Source: Myxococcales bacterium
GTDB lineage: Bacteria; Myxococcota_A; Polyangia; Nannocystales; Nannocystaceae
Direction: 5' to 3'
NCBI GenBank assembly: GCA_020633335.1
Contig: JACKDU010000005.1
Span: 1-64,000 of the forward strand
DNA: 64,000 bases
The translations under genes were made by a program, and so were the position numbers. Below are positions 25,837-33,533 of the stretch, one piece after another. Numbering within the stretch: the stretch's first letter is position 1; every line of letters begins with the position of its first letter. Below the pieces are notes generated by a model, which was not told the origin of the DNA, ran no database searches, and was given only the letters and a program-made list of their open reading frames with translations.

Positions 25837-27057
25837 CTACTCGTAGCGGGGGATCCTGCGGGTCTTCTTCCGGGGCCCTGGGGTCGCGGATGCGTGGTCC
25901 GCGCCCGCTTTCGGGCCCTTCTTGGACGCCTGGGCGCCCTTGCTGGCGCCCTTCTTGGCGCCCTTCGCGGGGCCGTGGGCGCCCTTGGTGTCCGTCTCGC
26001 CCTCGGTACTATCACGGGATGCCGCGGCGCCCGAACGAGCTGCAGATCCGCGGCTCAGGGCGGCGACCTCGTCCTCGGGGGTGAGGAAGGAGGCGACGAT
26101 CCGCTCGCTCCGGTCGCCGCCGCCGATCGCGTCGAGGTGGACGACCGCGAGGCGCTCGGCCTGGTCGCCGAGGGCGTCGCGGAGCGCGTCGTAGCGCGCG
26201 AGCTTGTCGGCGAAGGCGTCGCGGCCGAGGCGGAGCTCGGTCCGCGTGGCGGCGGTGAAGACCGAGAGCTCGCCGGTCTCGCCGATGTGGATCTCGCCGA
26301 TCGCCGGCCGGGCGGCGCCGTCCTGGCGGTACACGTCCATCACCTCGAGGGCCCTGCGGGTCATCGCCCGGGCCTGGACCTCACGCTCGTCGAGGGTGCG
26401 GCGGTCGACCCCGGTGATGATCGGCAGGTCGCCGCGCTCGCCGTGGCCGAGCTGCTTGAAGGGTCGGCCGGAGCGGTCGACGAGGTAGAAGCGATCGGCG
26501 AGGAGGACGGCGGCCGCCTCGTGCTCGACGATCGCCACCCGCAGCGAGTCGGGGAGCTCGCGCCGGACCTCGACGCTCTTCACCCAGCGGTCGCCGGCGA
26601 TCCGCTGCTCGAGCTCGGGGAGGTCGAGGGCGAGGATGTTGGTGCCCTCCTCGATCCCCATCAGCTCGGCGACCCGCTCCGGCGAGAGGTGGGGGGTCGG
26701 CGTGAAGAGGAGGGTGTCGGCGGCGAAGCGCGGCGAGGTCGTGACGAAGGCGTAGCCCTGCTGGATCCCGAGGAGGAGCGCCCAGGCGAGGGCGCCGGCG
26801 AGGGCGAAGCGGCCGAGGAAGGAGCCGGTGCGGCGGGCGAGGGGGCCGAGGCGCCGGGGGGCGGCCTGGGGCGCGCTGGCGATCTCGACGCGGCGGCGGT
26901 TCTGGCCCTGACGGCGGCGGTTCTGGCGGACGCCGCTCGGCCGCGACGCGCGGGCGCCGGGCAGGAGCGCGCGGAGCCCCTCGCCCGGCTGGGGGCGGCG
27001 GCTCTGCTTCCGGCGCTGGGGACGGCGCTGGGGCTTCTTGACGGCGTGGGCGCTCAT
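25837..27057 (-). CDS. ftsQ: Cell division protein FtsQ
   Basis: 406 residues, start MSAHAVKKPQRRP. A very basic cytoplasmic N-terminus (~1-85) precedes a single membrane helix (LGRFALAGALAWALLLGIQQ, ~90-110). A POTRA domain (LSPERVAELMGIEEGTNILA) and the FtsQ domain (RWVKSVEVRRELPDSLRVAI, FYLVDRSGRPFK) follow; this bitopic protein links early and late divisome parts in the periplasm. The end is an unusual Lys/Ala/Gly-rich tail (repeated GAKKGASKGAQ type, ~345-400), which most FtsQ proteins lack. ftsA follows after 12 bp. No mur genes or ddl lie upstream; the next gene upstream is divergent only in function, a lipoprotein on the same strand. Confidence 0.92.
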   Translation of the reverse strand: MSAHAVKKPQRRPQRRKQSRRPQPGEGLRALLPGARASRPSGVRQNRRRQGQNRRRVEIASAPQAAPRRLGPLARRTGSFLGRFALAGALAWALLLGIQQGYAFVTTSPRFAADTLLFTPTPHLSPERVAELMGIEEGTNILALDLPELEQRIAGDRWVKSVEVRRELPDSLRVAIVEHEAAAVLLADRFYLVDRSGRPFKQLGHGERGDLPIITGVDRRTLDEREVQARAMTRRALEVMDVYRQDGAARPAIGEIHIGETGELSVFTAATRTELRLGRDAFADKLARYDALRDALGDQAERLAVVHLDAIGGGDRSERIVASFLTPEDEVAALSRGSAARSGAAASRDSTEGETDTKGAHGPAKGAKKGASKGAQASKKGPKAGADHASATPGPRKKTRRIPRYE

Positions 27058-27218
27058 TGCCGTGGGGATCCGACGACATTCGCCATTACCCCCATCGCCA
27101 GGGTGGGGCAAGAAAGCCGCGGCAGGCTCGCCGGCGGCGCGCGCGGCCTGAACATCTCATCAGAGGAGGCGCGCTCCGGCGGCTCGCGGGCGCTCGCCCG
27201 GGGTTGCCGTCGGCTCCC

Positions 27219-28421
27219 TCAGATCGCGATGATCGACGCGCGGTAGATGTCGCTGTTGCCGGCGCCGCCCGGGCGGTTGGAGGTGAAGAAGAGCTCGCAG
27301 GTCCCGCCCGTCTCGGCGAGGTAGGGCTCGGCCTCGGTGAAGTCCGGGGTGTTGACCTCGGCGAGCGGGACCGGGGCCGAGAAGGGGCCGCTCGGATCCT
27401 CGCGGGTGGCGACGAAGAGATCGATCTTTCCGGCGCTGGTCGCCGCGAAGATGATCGTCCGCTGATCGTCGCTGAGGGTCGGGTTGGCCTCGGAGAAGTC
27501 CGGGGTGTTGAGCTCGGCGATCGCCGTCGGCGCGCCGAAGGGCTGCATCGGCCCCGGGCGCTCGCTGACCATCAGGTCGAGGTGCTTGATCTGGTCGGAG
27601 AAGCGGCGGGCGAAGTAGAGGCGGAGGCCGTCGTCGCTGAGGTGGGGGTCGAGGTCGGCCTCGGCCCAGGGCTCGATCGCCGGCAGGTACTGGAGGTTGG
27701 CGAAGGGGTCGCCGAGGCCCGCGCGGGTCCCCCAGAGGATGTCGACAGCGGCGCCGCCGCTGAGGACGTTGCTGGCGATCACGACCTCGAGGCCGTCGTT
27801 GGTCAGCTCGACCTTGGACTCCGAGAAGGGGCTGTTGAGGCCGTAGGGCGTCGCGTTGTCGATGCGCGGCCCGAAGGGGAGGCCGGGCCCCGCGCGCTCG
27901 ACCCGGAAGGAGTCCTCGTTGCCGGTGCTGGTCGACGAGAAGAAGAGGGTCTTGCCGTCGGCGAGGAGGACCGGGTCGTTCTCTGCGTAGCTGGTGTTGG
28001 CGCTGAGGACCAGCTCCGGGGGGCCGACCTGCCAGGCGCCGAAGGGGAGGCCGCAGAGCGAGGGCGGGCCGGGATCGCCGCCGGTGGTCGCGTCGGTGTC
28101 GGCGGCGGTCGTGGTGGTGATCGTCGTCGGATCGCCGCTGGTGTCGACGCCGCTGGTCGAGCTCGTGCTGGCCGCCGTCGGATCGCCGCTTGCGCTGGTG
28201 GTCGCGCCGCTCGAGCCCTCGCTCGCGCCCGTGGTGCCGCCGGTCGAGGCGCTGGCGCCCGAGTCGCTGGCCGCGCTGGCGGCGGTCGTGGCGACGCCGG
28301 TCGACGCCCCGCCGACCTCGCCCTCGCTCCCGCCCCCGTCGCCGAAGAGCGGGTTGCCGAGGACGCAGCCAGAGAGCCCGAGGGCGAAGCCGAGCCCGCG
28401 GAGCGACGGCCGAACGATCAC
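27219..28421 (-). CDS. PD40/TolB-like beta-propeller lipoprotein
   Basis: 400 residues. Lipobox GLSG-C19 and a Ser/Thr/Ala/Gly linker to ~115 precede PD40 (WD40-like) repeats: ENDPVLLADGKTLFFSST, LDPHLSDDGLRLYFARR, EANPTLSDDQRTIIFAAT and AEPYLAETGGTCELFFTSNR. Each has the S/T-x-DG...L-F/Y-F pattern of the TolB-type propeller. Likely outer-membrane lipoprotein; in this lineage such proteins are numerous and of unknown ligand. Confidence 0.85.
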   Translation of the reverse strand: MIVRPSLRGLGFALGLSGCVLGNPLFGDGGGSEGEVGGASTGVATTAASAASDSGASASTGGTTGASEGSSGATTSASGDPTAASTSSTSGVDTSGDPTTITTTTAADTDATTGGDPGPPSLCGLPFGAWQVGPPELVLSANTSYAENDPVLLADGKTLFFSSTSTGNEDSFRVERAGPGLPFGPRIDNATPYGLNSPFSESKVELTNDGLEVVIASNVLSGGAAVDILWGTRAGLGDPFANLQYLPAIEPWAEADLDPHLSDDGLRLYFARRFSDQIKHLDLMVSERPGPMQPFGAPTAIAELNTPDFSEANPTLSDDQRTIIFAATSAGKIDLFVATREDPSGPFSAPVPLAEVNTPDFTEAEPYLAETGGTCELFFTSNRPGGAGNSDIYRASIIAI

Positions 28422-28489
28422 CGGCAGAGTCTAGCCAATTGACGGCGGCGCCGGGCGGCGGCCTGCGAGCCGTTGCGCGCGCGGGCGGC

Positions 28490-28961
28490 TCACGGGAGCG
28501 CGCACACGCCGATGTGCTCCTGGCCCGGGTCAGGCATGGCGAGGATGGGCTGGCAGCCGAGCCCGGGGACCTCGCGGGCGAGGGCAGCAGGCCGGGTTGT
28601 CGGCGCCGGACCCCAGGTTCACGTCGCAGAAGGGCGCGCAGCACGAGAACGCCTCCTGGCAGGCGGCGGTCGGCAGCGCGTCCGCGCCGATGCACATGCT
28701 CCCCGGGGTGCAGGCGTCGGTGAATGCGCAGGGCGTGCCGGTTCGATAGGCGCCGGACGAGGCGTCGAGGCTGCAGAGGAAGGAGTCGTCGTGGGCCCTC
28801 GGTGCACGCCGGCGCGAGCGGATCGCAGGTGGGGACACAGACGCAGATGACGCGGCCGAAGAAGAGGACCGTGTCCGGGGGGCAGATCATGTCCCCCGGG
28901 CGGCCGCCGCCGCGCCGAGGGCGAGCGCGAGGAGGGGGCGGCTTCTCGCGCGAGCGATCAT
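28490..28961 (-). pseudogene. Broken duplicate of the adjacent Cys-rich lipoprotein gene
   Basis: ATG 28961 with GGAG upstream opens a signal peptide (MIARARSRPLLALALG...) that runs into a stop after about 24 residues. In other frames the DNA then encodes CPPDTVLFFGRVICVCVPTC, LCSLDASSGAYRTGTPCAF, CCAPFCDVNLGSGADNPAC and finally EHIGVCALP. These match, in order, the C-terminal half of the intact protein at 28993-29976. At least three frame breaks and loss of the middle (linker and first Cys-rich part) make it a pseudogene. The two copies share an almost identical ~55-bp 3' end (28484-28540 and 28984-29040). Confidence 0.85.
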
Positions 28962-28992
28962 CGGGCTCCGAGCGTGGCGGTGGGGGGGCGGC

Positions 28993-29976
28993 TCACGGGA
29001 GCGCGCACACGCCGATGTGCTCCTGGCCCGGTTCAGGCATCGAGAAGAAGGCATGGCAGCCGATCCCGGGGACCTCGCCGGCGAGGGGGGCGCAGGCCGG
29101 GTTGTCGGCGCCGGAGCCCTGGTTCAGGTCGCAGAAGGGCGCGCAGCAGCCGGACGCCCCCTGGCAGGCGTCGGTCGGCAGCGCGTTCGCGTCGACGCAC
29201 ATGCTCCCCGGGTTGCACTCGTTGATGAACTCGCAGGGGGTGCCGGGCGGGTGCTTGCCCTCCGAGGCGTCGAGCGTGCAGACGAACGCGCTCTCGTTGT
29301 GGAGGGCGCAGACCTCGCCCTCGTCGCACTCCGGCGCGATGGGATCGCAGGTGGGGAAGCAGAGGCAGAGGGTGCGTCCGAGGATCAGCGCCTGTCCATC
29401 AGGACATGTTGGCTTGTCCCAGGAGCCGCCGCAGACTCCGACGCAGTGGCCCTCGCCGCCCTCGTCGGCGTCCCAGCACATGTGGTGGGCGGCGCAGTCG
29501 TCGAGGCCCGAGTTGGCCGGGAGCTCGACCTTGCAGGCGTCGCCGAGCTCGCCGTCGCCGGTGATCGGGACGCACTTGGTGTCCTCCCAGCCGGTCGTCC
29601 ACTCGTCGCCGAAGAATGTGCACTTATGTCCTTCAGGACAGGATTCTGGATCGAAGAAGTCGCAGTGGAGCCCGGGGATCGCCGGGCCCATGTCGGGCTG
29701 GCAGATGAAGCCGCATGAGGGGTCGCCGTCGGTCGAGGGCTCGCTGGCGGCCGACGACGCCGAAGCGTCGGAGGTCGACGAGGCCGAGGTCGATGCGGTC
29801 GAGGTCGAGGCGGCGGAGGTCGACGACATCGACGCCGAGCCGCTGGCGGCGGAGGTCGACGAGCTCGCCTCGCCGCTCGAGGTCATGCCGGCGCTGGAAT
29901 CGCCGGGGGCGGGGACGCAGGCGGCGAGGGCGAGGAGGAGGGCGAGGGCGAGTCGCGGGCCCGTGGCAGAGGTCAT
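28993..29976 (-). CDS. Cys-rich lipoprotein with Ser/Thr linker
   Basis: 327 residues, start MTSATGPRLALALLLALAAC with lipobox Cys at 20. A Ser/Ala/Thr linker (~25-85) is followed by about 26 cysteines in a disulphide-rich region (CGFICQPDMGPAIPGLHCDF, SCPEGHKCTFFGDEW, CDPIAPECDEGEVCALHN, TPCEFINECNPGSMC, SGCCAPFCDLNQG), ending EHIGVCALP. I do not know a biochemical function; the domain pattern is that of secreted adhesive or binding proteins in this lineage. A decayed paralogue lies immediately downstream (28490-28961). Confidence 0.78.
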   Translation of the reverse strand: MTSATGPRLALALLLALAACVPAPGDSSAGMTSSGEASSSTSAASGSASMSSTSAASTSTASTSASSTSDASASSAASEPSTDGDPSCGFICQPDMGPAIPGLHCDFFDPESCPEGHKCTFFGDEWTTGWEDTKCVPITGDGELGDACKVELPANSGLDDCAAHHMCWDADEGGEGHCVGVCGGSWDKPTCPDGQALILGRTLCLCFPTCDPIAPECDEGEVCALHNESAFVCTLDASEGKHPPGTPCEFINECNPGSMCVDANALPTDACQGASGCCAPFCDLNQGSGADNPACAPLAGEVPGIGCHAFFSMPEPGQEHIGVCALP

Positions 29977-30012
29977 CGCGCGATGATTGTGCGAATTGTT
30001 CGATTTGTACAG

Positions 30013-30254
30013 ATGGAACGGCAGGTTGGTCGCGCGAAAGCGCTCGCCGCGGTGCTCCCGCGTGATCGCCTGCGGTGACGACGGGGGCCACGGCACGCCG
30101 ACGACCCTCGCCACCGGCCTGACGAGCGCGAGCGCGAGCGGGGGAGGGACCGGGAGCGACGAGCGCCGAGAGCTTCGACATCCTGACGGCGGACGGCTTC
30201 GCCCGCGACGGCGACGGGATCTACACCGCGACCTGCGCGCTTGCGTGGTTCTAG
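30013..30254 (+). pseudogene. Short decayed lipoprotein gene
   Basis: In the 316-bp gap between two minus-strand genes, the plus strand encodes pieces in three frames: MERQVGRAKALAAVLPR (signal-like), VIACGDDGGHGTPTT leading into a Thr/Ser/Ala/Gly linker (lipobox-like CGDD), and AESFDILTADGFARDGDGIY...CALAWF before a TAG. Together they resemble a small lipoprotein of this genome broken by two frameshifts. Similarity is by style only. Confidence 0.4.
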
Positions 30255-30292
30255 CGAGGTGCCGAGGGGCTCCGCTGGAGATGGCCTATCGG

Positions 30293-31033
30293 TCAGGTTA
30301 GCCCGAGGCGGCGGCGGAGCCTGCGGGCCGCCTGGCGGGCGATCGGCACCTCGCCGCCGCCGCGCATCCGCGCCCGGTAGCCGCCGCTCTCGAGGGGCTC
30401 GAGGAGCTCGATCCGCTCGAGGTTGACCAGCGCCCGCCGGTGGACCCGCTCGAAGAGGGCGCCGGGGAGGCGCTCCTCGAGCTCGCCGAGGCTGCTCTCG
30501 CTGAGGAGGGGGCCGCCCTCGGTGTGGAGGGTGACGAGGGCGCCGTCGAAGAGCGCATGCGAGAGCGCCCGCGGGTCGACGAGGACGATCCCCTCGCGGG
30601 TGGCGATCGCCAGGCGCTGGAATTCGCTGGGTGAAGGTGTCCGCGGGGCCAGGCGGGCGCGGGCGCGGGCGAGCGCGCGGCCGAGGCGGACCGCGTCGAT
30701 CGGCTTGAGGAGGTAGTCGATCGCGCCGACGTCGAAGGCCTCGAGCGCGTGCTCGCCGTAGGCGGTGGTGTAGATGATCTCGGGGCCCTCCTCGGGGAAG
30801 AGGGCGGCGGTCTCGATCCCCGAGAGGCCGGGCATGCGGATGTCGAGGAGGACGACGTCGACCTCCTCGTCGTCGCCGTCGGCGAGGCGGGCGAGGACCT
30901 CTGAGCCGCTCGCGCACTCGCCGACGAGGGCGGCCCCCGGGAGCTCGCCGAGGAGGCGGGCGAGGCGGCGGCGGGCGAGCTCCTCGTCGTCGGCGACCAG
31001 GACCCGGAGGGGGCGTTGGGGCGGCGTGCTCAT
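30293..31033 (-). CDS. LytTR-type response regulator
   Basis: 246 residues. Receiver domain at ~8-125 (VLVADDEELARRRLARLL, phospho-acceptor in VVLLDIRMPGLSG, YTTAYGEHALEAFDVGAIDY, conserved LLKPI) and a LytTR DNA-binding domain at ~145-244 (FQRLAIATREGIVLVDPRAL, FERVHRRALVNLERI). It starts 18 bp after the LytS-type kinase gene, so the two form a two-component system that probably controls production of surface carbohydrate or the operon itself. Confidence 0.93.
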   Translation of the reverse strand: MSTPPQRPLRVLVADDEELARRRLARLLGELPGAALVGECASGSEVLARLADGDDEEVDVVLLDIRMPGLSGIETAALFPEEGPEIIYTTAYGEHALEAFDVGAIDYLLKPIDAVRLGRALARARARLAPRTPSPSEFQRLAIATREGIVLVDPRALSHALFDGALVTLHTEGGPLLSESSLGELEERLPGALFERVHRRALVNLERIELLEPLESGGYRARMRGGGEVPIARQAARRLRRRLGLT

Positions 31034-31051
31034 CGATCTGCGGGGCCCAGC

Positions 31052-32086
31052 CTACACGCTCTCCTGGGGGGCGCGCGCGGGCAGGGTGAGGGTCGCCCGG
31101 GTCGCCCCCTCGACCTCCTCGAGGGCGAGCGAGGCGGCGCCGCCGTAGGCGAGGGCGAGGCGGCGCTCGACCGTGCTCACCCCCTCGCCGCCGGGGCGGG
31201 GGCCGCGGTAGGGGCCGGGGTTGGTGATGAGCACGGTGCAGCGCTCGCCGTCGATCGCCGCGCGGATCTCGACCGGGCCGCGGTGACCGGCCGCCGGCCC
31301 GTGCTTGATCGCGTTCTCGGCGAGGGGGAGGAGGATCAGCGGCGGCACGGTGAAGCCGGCGGGCTCGCCGTCGACGGCGATCGACGCCGAGAAGCGCCCG
31401 GGGTCGCGGATCCGGTGGAGCTCGAAGAGGTCGCGGCAGAGGTCGAGCTCGCGGGCGAGCGGCCAGGCGGCGAGGTGGACCCCGGCGAGGATCGTCCGGA
31501 GCATCGACGAGAGCCGGAGGATCGCCTCCTCGGCGACCGCCCCGTCCTCGCGGCACCACTCGGCGATCGCGTTGAGGGTGTTGAAGAGGAAGTGGGGGTC
31601 GAGGTGGGCGCGGATCGCCAGGAGGTGGGCGCGCTCGGCCTCGCGGGCGAGCGCGTCGGCGCGGGCGCGCTCGCGCTCGAGGGTGCGCTCGAGCTCGATG
31701 TCGCGGCCGAGGCCCCAGCCGCCGACCCAGAAGAGCGCGAGCGAGACCGTGAGGCTCTCGCGGCCGGTGAGGAAGGTGGTGCCGACCCCGAGGAGGCGCG
31801 GGAGCGCGAGGCCGAGGAGGCCGACGATCGCCCCGCCGGCGGCCCCGTAGGCGGCGAGTCGAACTAGCTTCTCGGGCCATGTCCCAAGGGGCATCCAGCG
31901 CCGCCAGAGGTAGGGGGCGACCAGGGCGAAGGTCGCGCACATCAGGACGCCGATCGGCGCCGCCAGGGGATCGCGGGAGAGCGAGGCCTGGGCGGCGACC
32001 AGCGGCGCGCTGACCAGGAGGATCGGGATCAGGCGCCGGGGCGCGCGGAGGGCCGCGAGGGTGTCCGAGAAGAGCCCCGCGCTCAC
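31052..32086 (-). CDS. LytS/YehU-type sensor histidine kinase
   Basis: 344 residues from GTG 32086. Four or five membrane helices (~15-140) with no extracellular sensor domain are followed by a coiled linker (ELERTLERERARADALARE) and the His_kinase H-box LRAHLDPHFLFNTLNAI-like segment (AHLDPHFLFNTLNAIAEW), with the N-box LLPLAENAIKHG and the G-box GGEGVSTVERRLALAYGG. It signals to the LytTR regulator 18 bp downstream. Its GTG start overlaps the stop of the sugar transferase gene by 4 nt (GTGA), showing translational coupling. Confidence 0.92.
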   Translation of the reverse strand: MSAGLFSDTLAALRAPRRLIPILLVSAPLVAAQASLSRDPLAAPIGVLMCATFALVAPYLWRRWMPLGTWPEKLVRLAAYGAAGGAIVGLLGLALPRLLGVGTTFLTGRESLTVSLALFWVGGWGLGRDIELERTLERERARADALAREAERAHLLAIRAHLDPHFLFNTLNAIAEWCREDGAVAEEAILRLSSMLRTILAGVHLAAWPLARELDLCRDLFELHRIRDPGRFSASIAVDGEPAGFTVPPLILLPLAENAIKHGPAAGHRGPVEIRAAIDGERCTVLITNPGPYRGPRPGGEGVSTVERRLALAYGGAASLALEEVEGATRATLTLPARAPQESV

Positions 32087-32703
32087 GGCCCGACCGCCTG
32101 CGGGGCCGCCCCGCCCCGCCGCTCGCCGCGGACCAGCGGGAGGTGGGAGCGCAGCTTGCCGCGCCGCTTGCCGACGACGTTCATCCAGGCCGTGCGGAGG
32201 AGGATCGCCAGGTCCATGCGCGCGCTCTGGCGGACAACGTAGGCGTGGTCGAGCTCGGACGTCAACTCGGGCCCCAGCGCCTGGCAGACCTGCGCGAGCC
32301 CGGTGAGGCCCGGCGGGACCGCGAAGCGCCGGCGGAAGGGCGGATGGGCGGCGCTCAGGCGCTCGGCGTCGGCGGGGGTGAGCGGCCTGGGACCGACCAG
32401 GCTCATGTCGCCGCGGAGGACGTTGACGAGCTGCGGGAGCTCGTCGAGGCCGCGCTGACGGAGGCGGGCGCCGAGGCGGGTGGGCCTCCGCGCCTTCGGA
32501 TCGGCCTCGGTGGTCATGGTCCGCAGCTTGAGGATCTGGAAGGGGCGGCCGCCGACGCCGACCCGCGGCTGCCGGAAGAAGATCGGCCGGCCGTCGGCGA
32601 TCCACACCGCGAGCGCGAGGCCGCCGATCAGGAGGCCGAAGAGCGGCACGAGCGGGAGGAGGAGCGCGAGGTCGAGGGCGCGCTTGGCGAGGGGGCGGCG
32701 CAT
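32083..32703 (-). CDS. Polyprenyl-phosphate sugar phosphotransferase
   Basis: 206 residues, small monotopic initiating transferase that moves a sugar-1-phosphate to undecaprenyl phosphate at the start of exopolysaccharide or glycan synthesis. One membrane segment (LDLALLLPLVPLFGLLIGGL), the substrate region RVGVGGRPFQILKLRTM, and the catalytic-core DELPQLVNVLRGDMSLVGPR with PGLTGLAQV are all present. The start ATG 32703 has GGAGG 10 nt upstream. No other glycosyltransferases are nearby; the partners are a two-component system downstream and a tiny membrane peptide upstream. Confidence 0.92.
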   Translation of the reverse strand: MRRPLAKRALDLALLLPLVPLFGLLIGGLALAVWIADGRPIFFRQPRVGVGGRPFQILKLRTMTTEADPKARRPTRLGARLRQRGLDELPQLVNVLRGDMSLVGPRPLTPADAERLSAAHPPFRRRFAVPPGLTGLAQVCQALGPELTSELDHAYVVRQSARMDLAILLRTAWMNVVGKRRGKLRSHLPLVRGERRGGAAPQAVGP

Positions 32704-32705
32704 GA

Positions 32706-32822
32706 TCAGGCCTCCAGGGCGGGGCGGAGGTCGACGAGGGGGAGGAAGGCGGCGGCGACCAGGGCCAGGGGCCCGAGGACGACGACGACGGCGAGGAGGG
32801 CGAGGAGGGCGAGGGACTTCAT
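32706..32822 (-). CDS. 38-residue hydrophobic membrane peptide
   Basis: ATG 32822 opens MKSLALLALLAVVVVLGPLA...LEA, one hydrophobic helix followed by a short tail, with GGAG upstream. It stops 2 bp before the start of the sugar transferase gene, and that gene's ribosome binding site lies within its last codons, so it looks like the first gene of the operon. No homologue is known to me. A leader peptide or a small membrane partner of the monotopic transferase are both possible. Confidence 0.5.
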   Translation of the reverse strand: MKSLALLALLAVVVVLGPLALVAAAFLPLVDLRPALEA

Positions 32823-33028
32823 GGTGGCTCCGTGGGGAGACCATGCCGCGGCTCGGAGGGCCGCGCCGGGGCGCACGGGCTCAGCGGTCGGGTCCGGTGG
32901 GCGAGCGGTCGGCGGCGGGCGGCGAGCGGCGAGGGCCGCTGGGGGGCAGGGGAGGGGGCAGGGGAGGGCGCTGCGGGCCGGATGCGCGAGGTCGCGCGTC
33001 GCCGCGGCGCGGGGTATCGTCGGCGACG

Positions 33029-33418
33029 ATGGCCTTCGACGAGACCCTCGCCAACCGCGTCCGCGACATCTTCGGCCACGACCCCGCGATCGGCGAGCGG
33101 AAGATGTTCGGCGGCCTCGCCTTCATGCACGGGCCGCACATGTGCTGCGGCCTCATCGGCGACGAGCTGATGGTCCGGGTCGGGCCGGCGGCGTACGCAG
33201 CGGCGCTCGCCGAGCCCCACGTGCGGCCGATGGACTTCACCGGCCGCCCCCTCACCGGGATGGTGATGGTCGCGGCCGAGGGGGTGGCGAGCGAGGCGGC
33301 GCTGCGGCGCTGGGTCGAGCGCGGGGTCGCCTTCGTGGGCGCGCTGCCGGCGAAGAAGAAGGCGGCGAGCAAGCCGAAGGCGCGGGCGAAGAAGGTCAGC
33401 GGGCGGGCGCTCCGCTGA
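33029..33418 (+). CDS. TfoX N-terminal-domain protein
   Basis: 129 residues. MAFDETLANRVRDIFGHDP and ERKMFGGLAFMHGPHMCCGL match the TfoX N-terminal domain, and RPMDFTGRPLTGMVMVAAEG is its conserved second half; the C-terminus is a Lys/Ala-rich tail. Stand-alone domains like this are widespread. They share a fold with the competence regulator TfoX/Sxy, but their role is not established. A TGTCC palindrome follows the stop. Confidence 0.85.
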   Translation: MAFDETLANRVRDIFGHDPAIGERKMFGGLAFMHGPHMCCGLIGDELMVRVGPAAYAAALAEPHVRPMDFTGRPLTGMVMVAAEGVASEAALRRWVERGVAFVGALPAKKKAASKPKARAKKVSGRALR

Positions 33419-33422
33419 TGGG

Positions 33423-33438
33423 ATGTCCCTTAGGACAT
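33423..33438. repeat. TGTCC/GGACA palindrome
   Basis: ATGTCC-ctta-GGACAT, 6-bp arms, in the gap between the TfoX-like gene and the lipoxygenase gene. One of a set of similar palindromes in this window. Confidence 0.6.
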
Positions 33439-33533
33439 GTTTATCGCGGGGTGGGGGTGTGCGCAGATTCGCGCGGCGCCGACGTTCGCCCCGACCTCCT
33501 CGCCGACCCCCGCCGCTGATACGCTCCTGTCCC

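Noticed and set aside
29390..29640. Two further TGTCC/GGACA-like palindromes
   Set aside because: They lie within codons for TCPDGQ and SCPEGH of the Cys-rich lipoprotein and are explained by the protein sequence.
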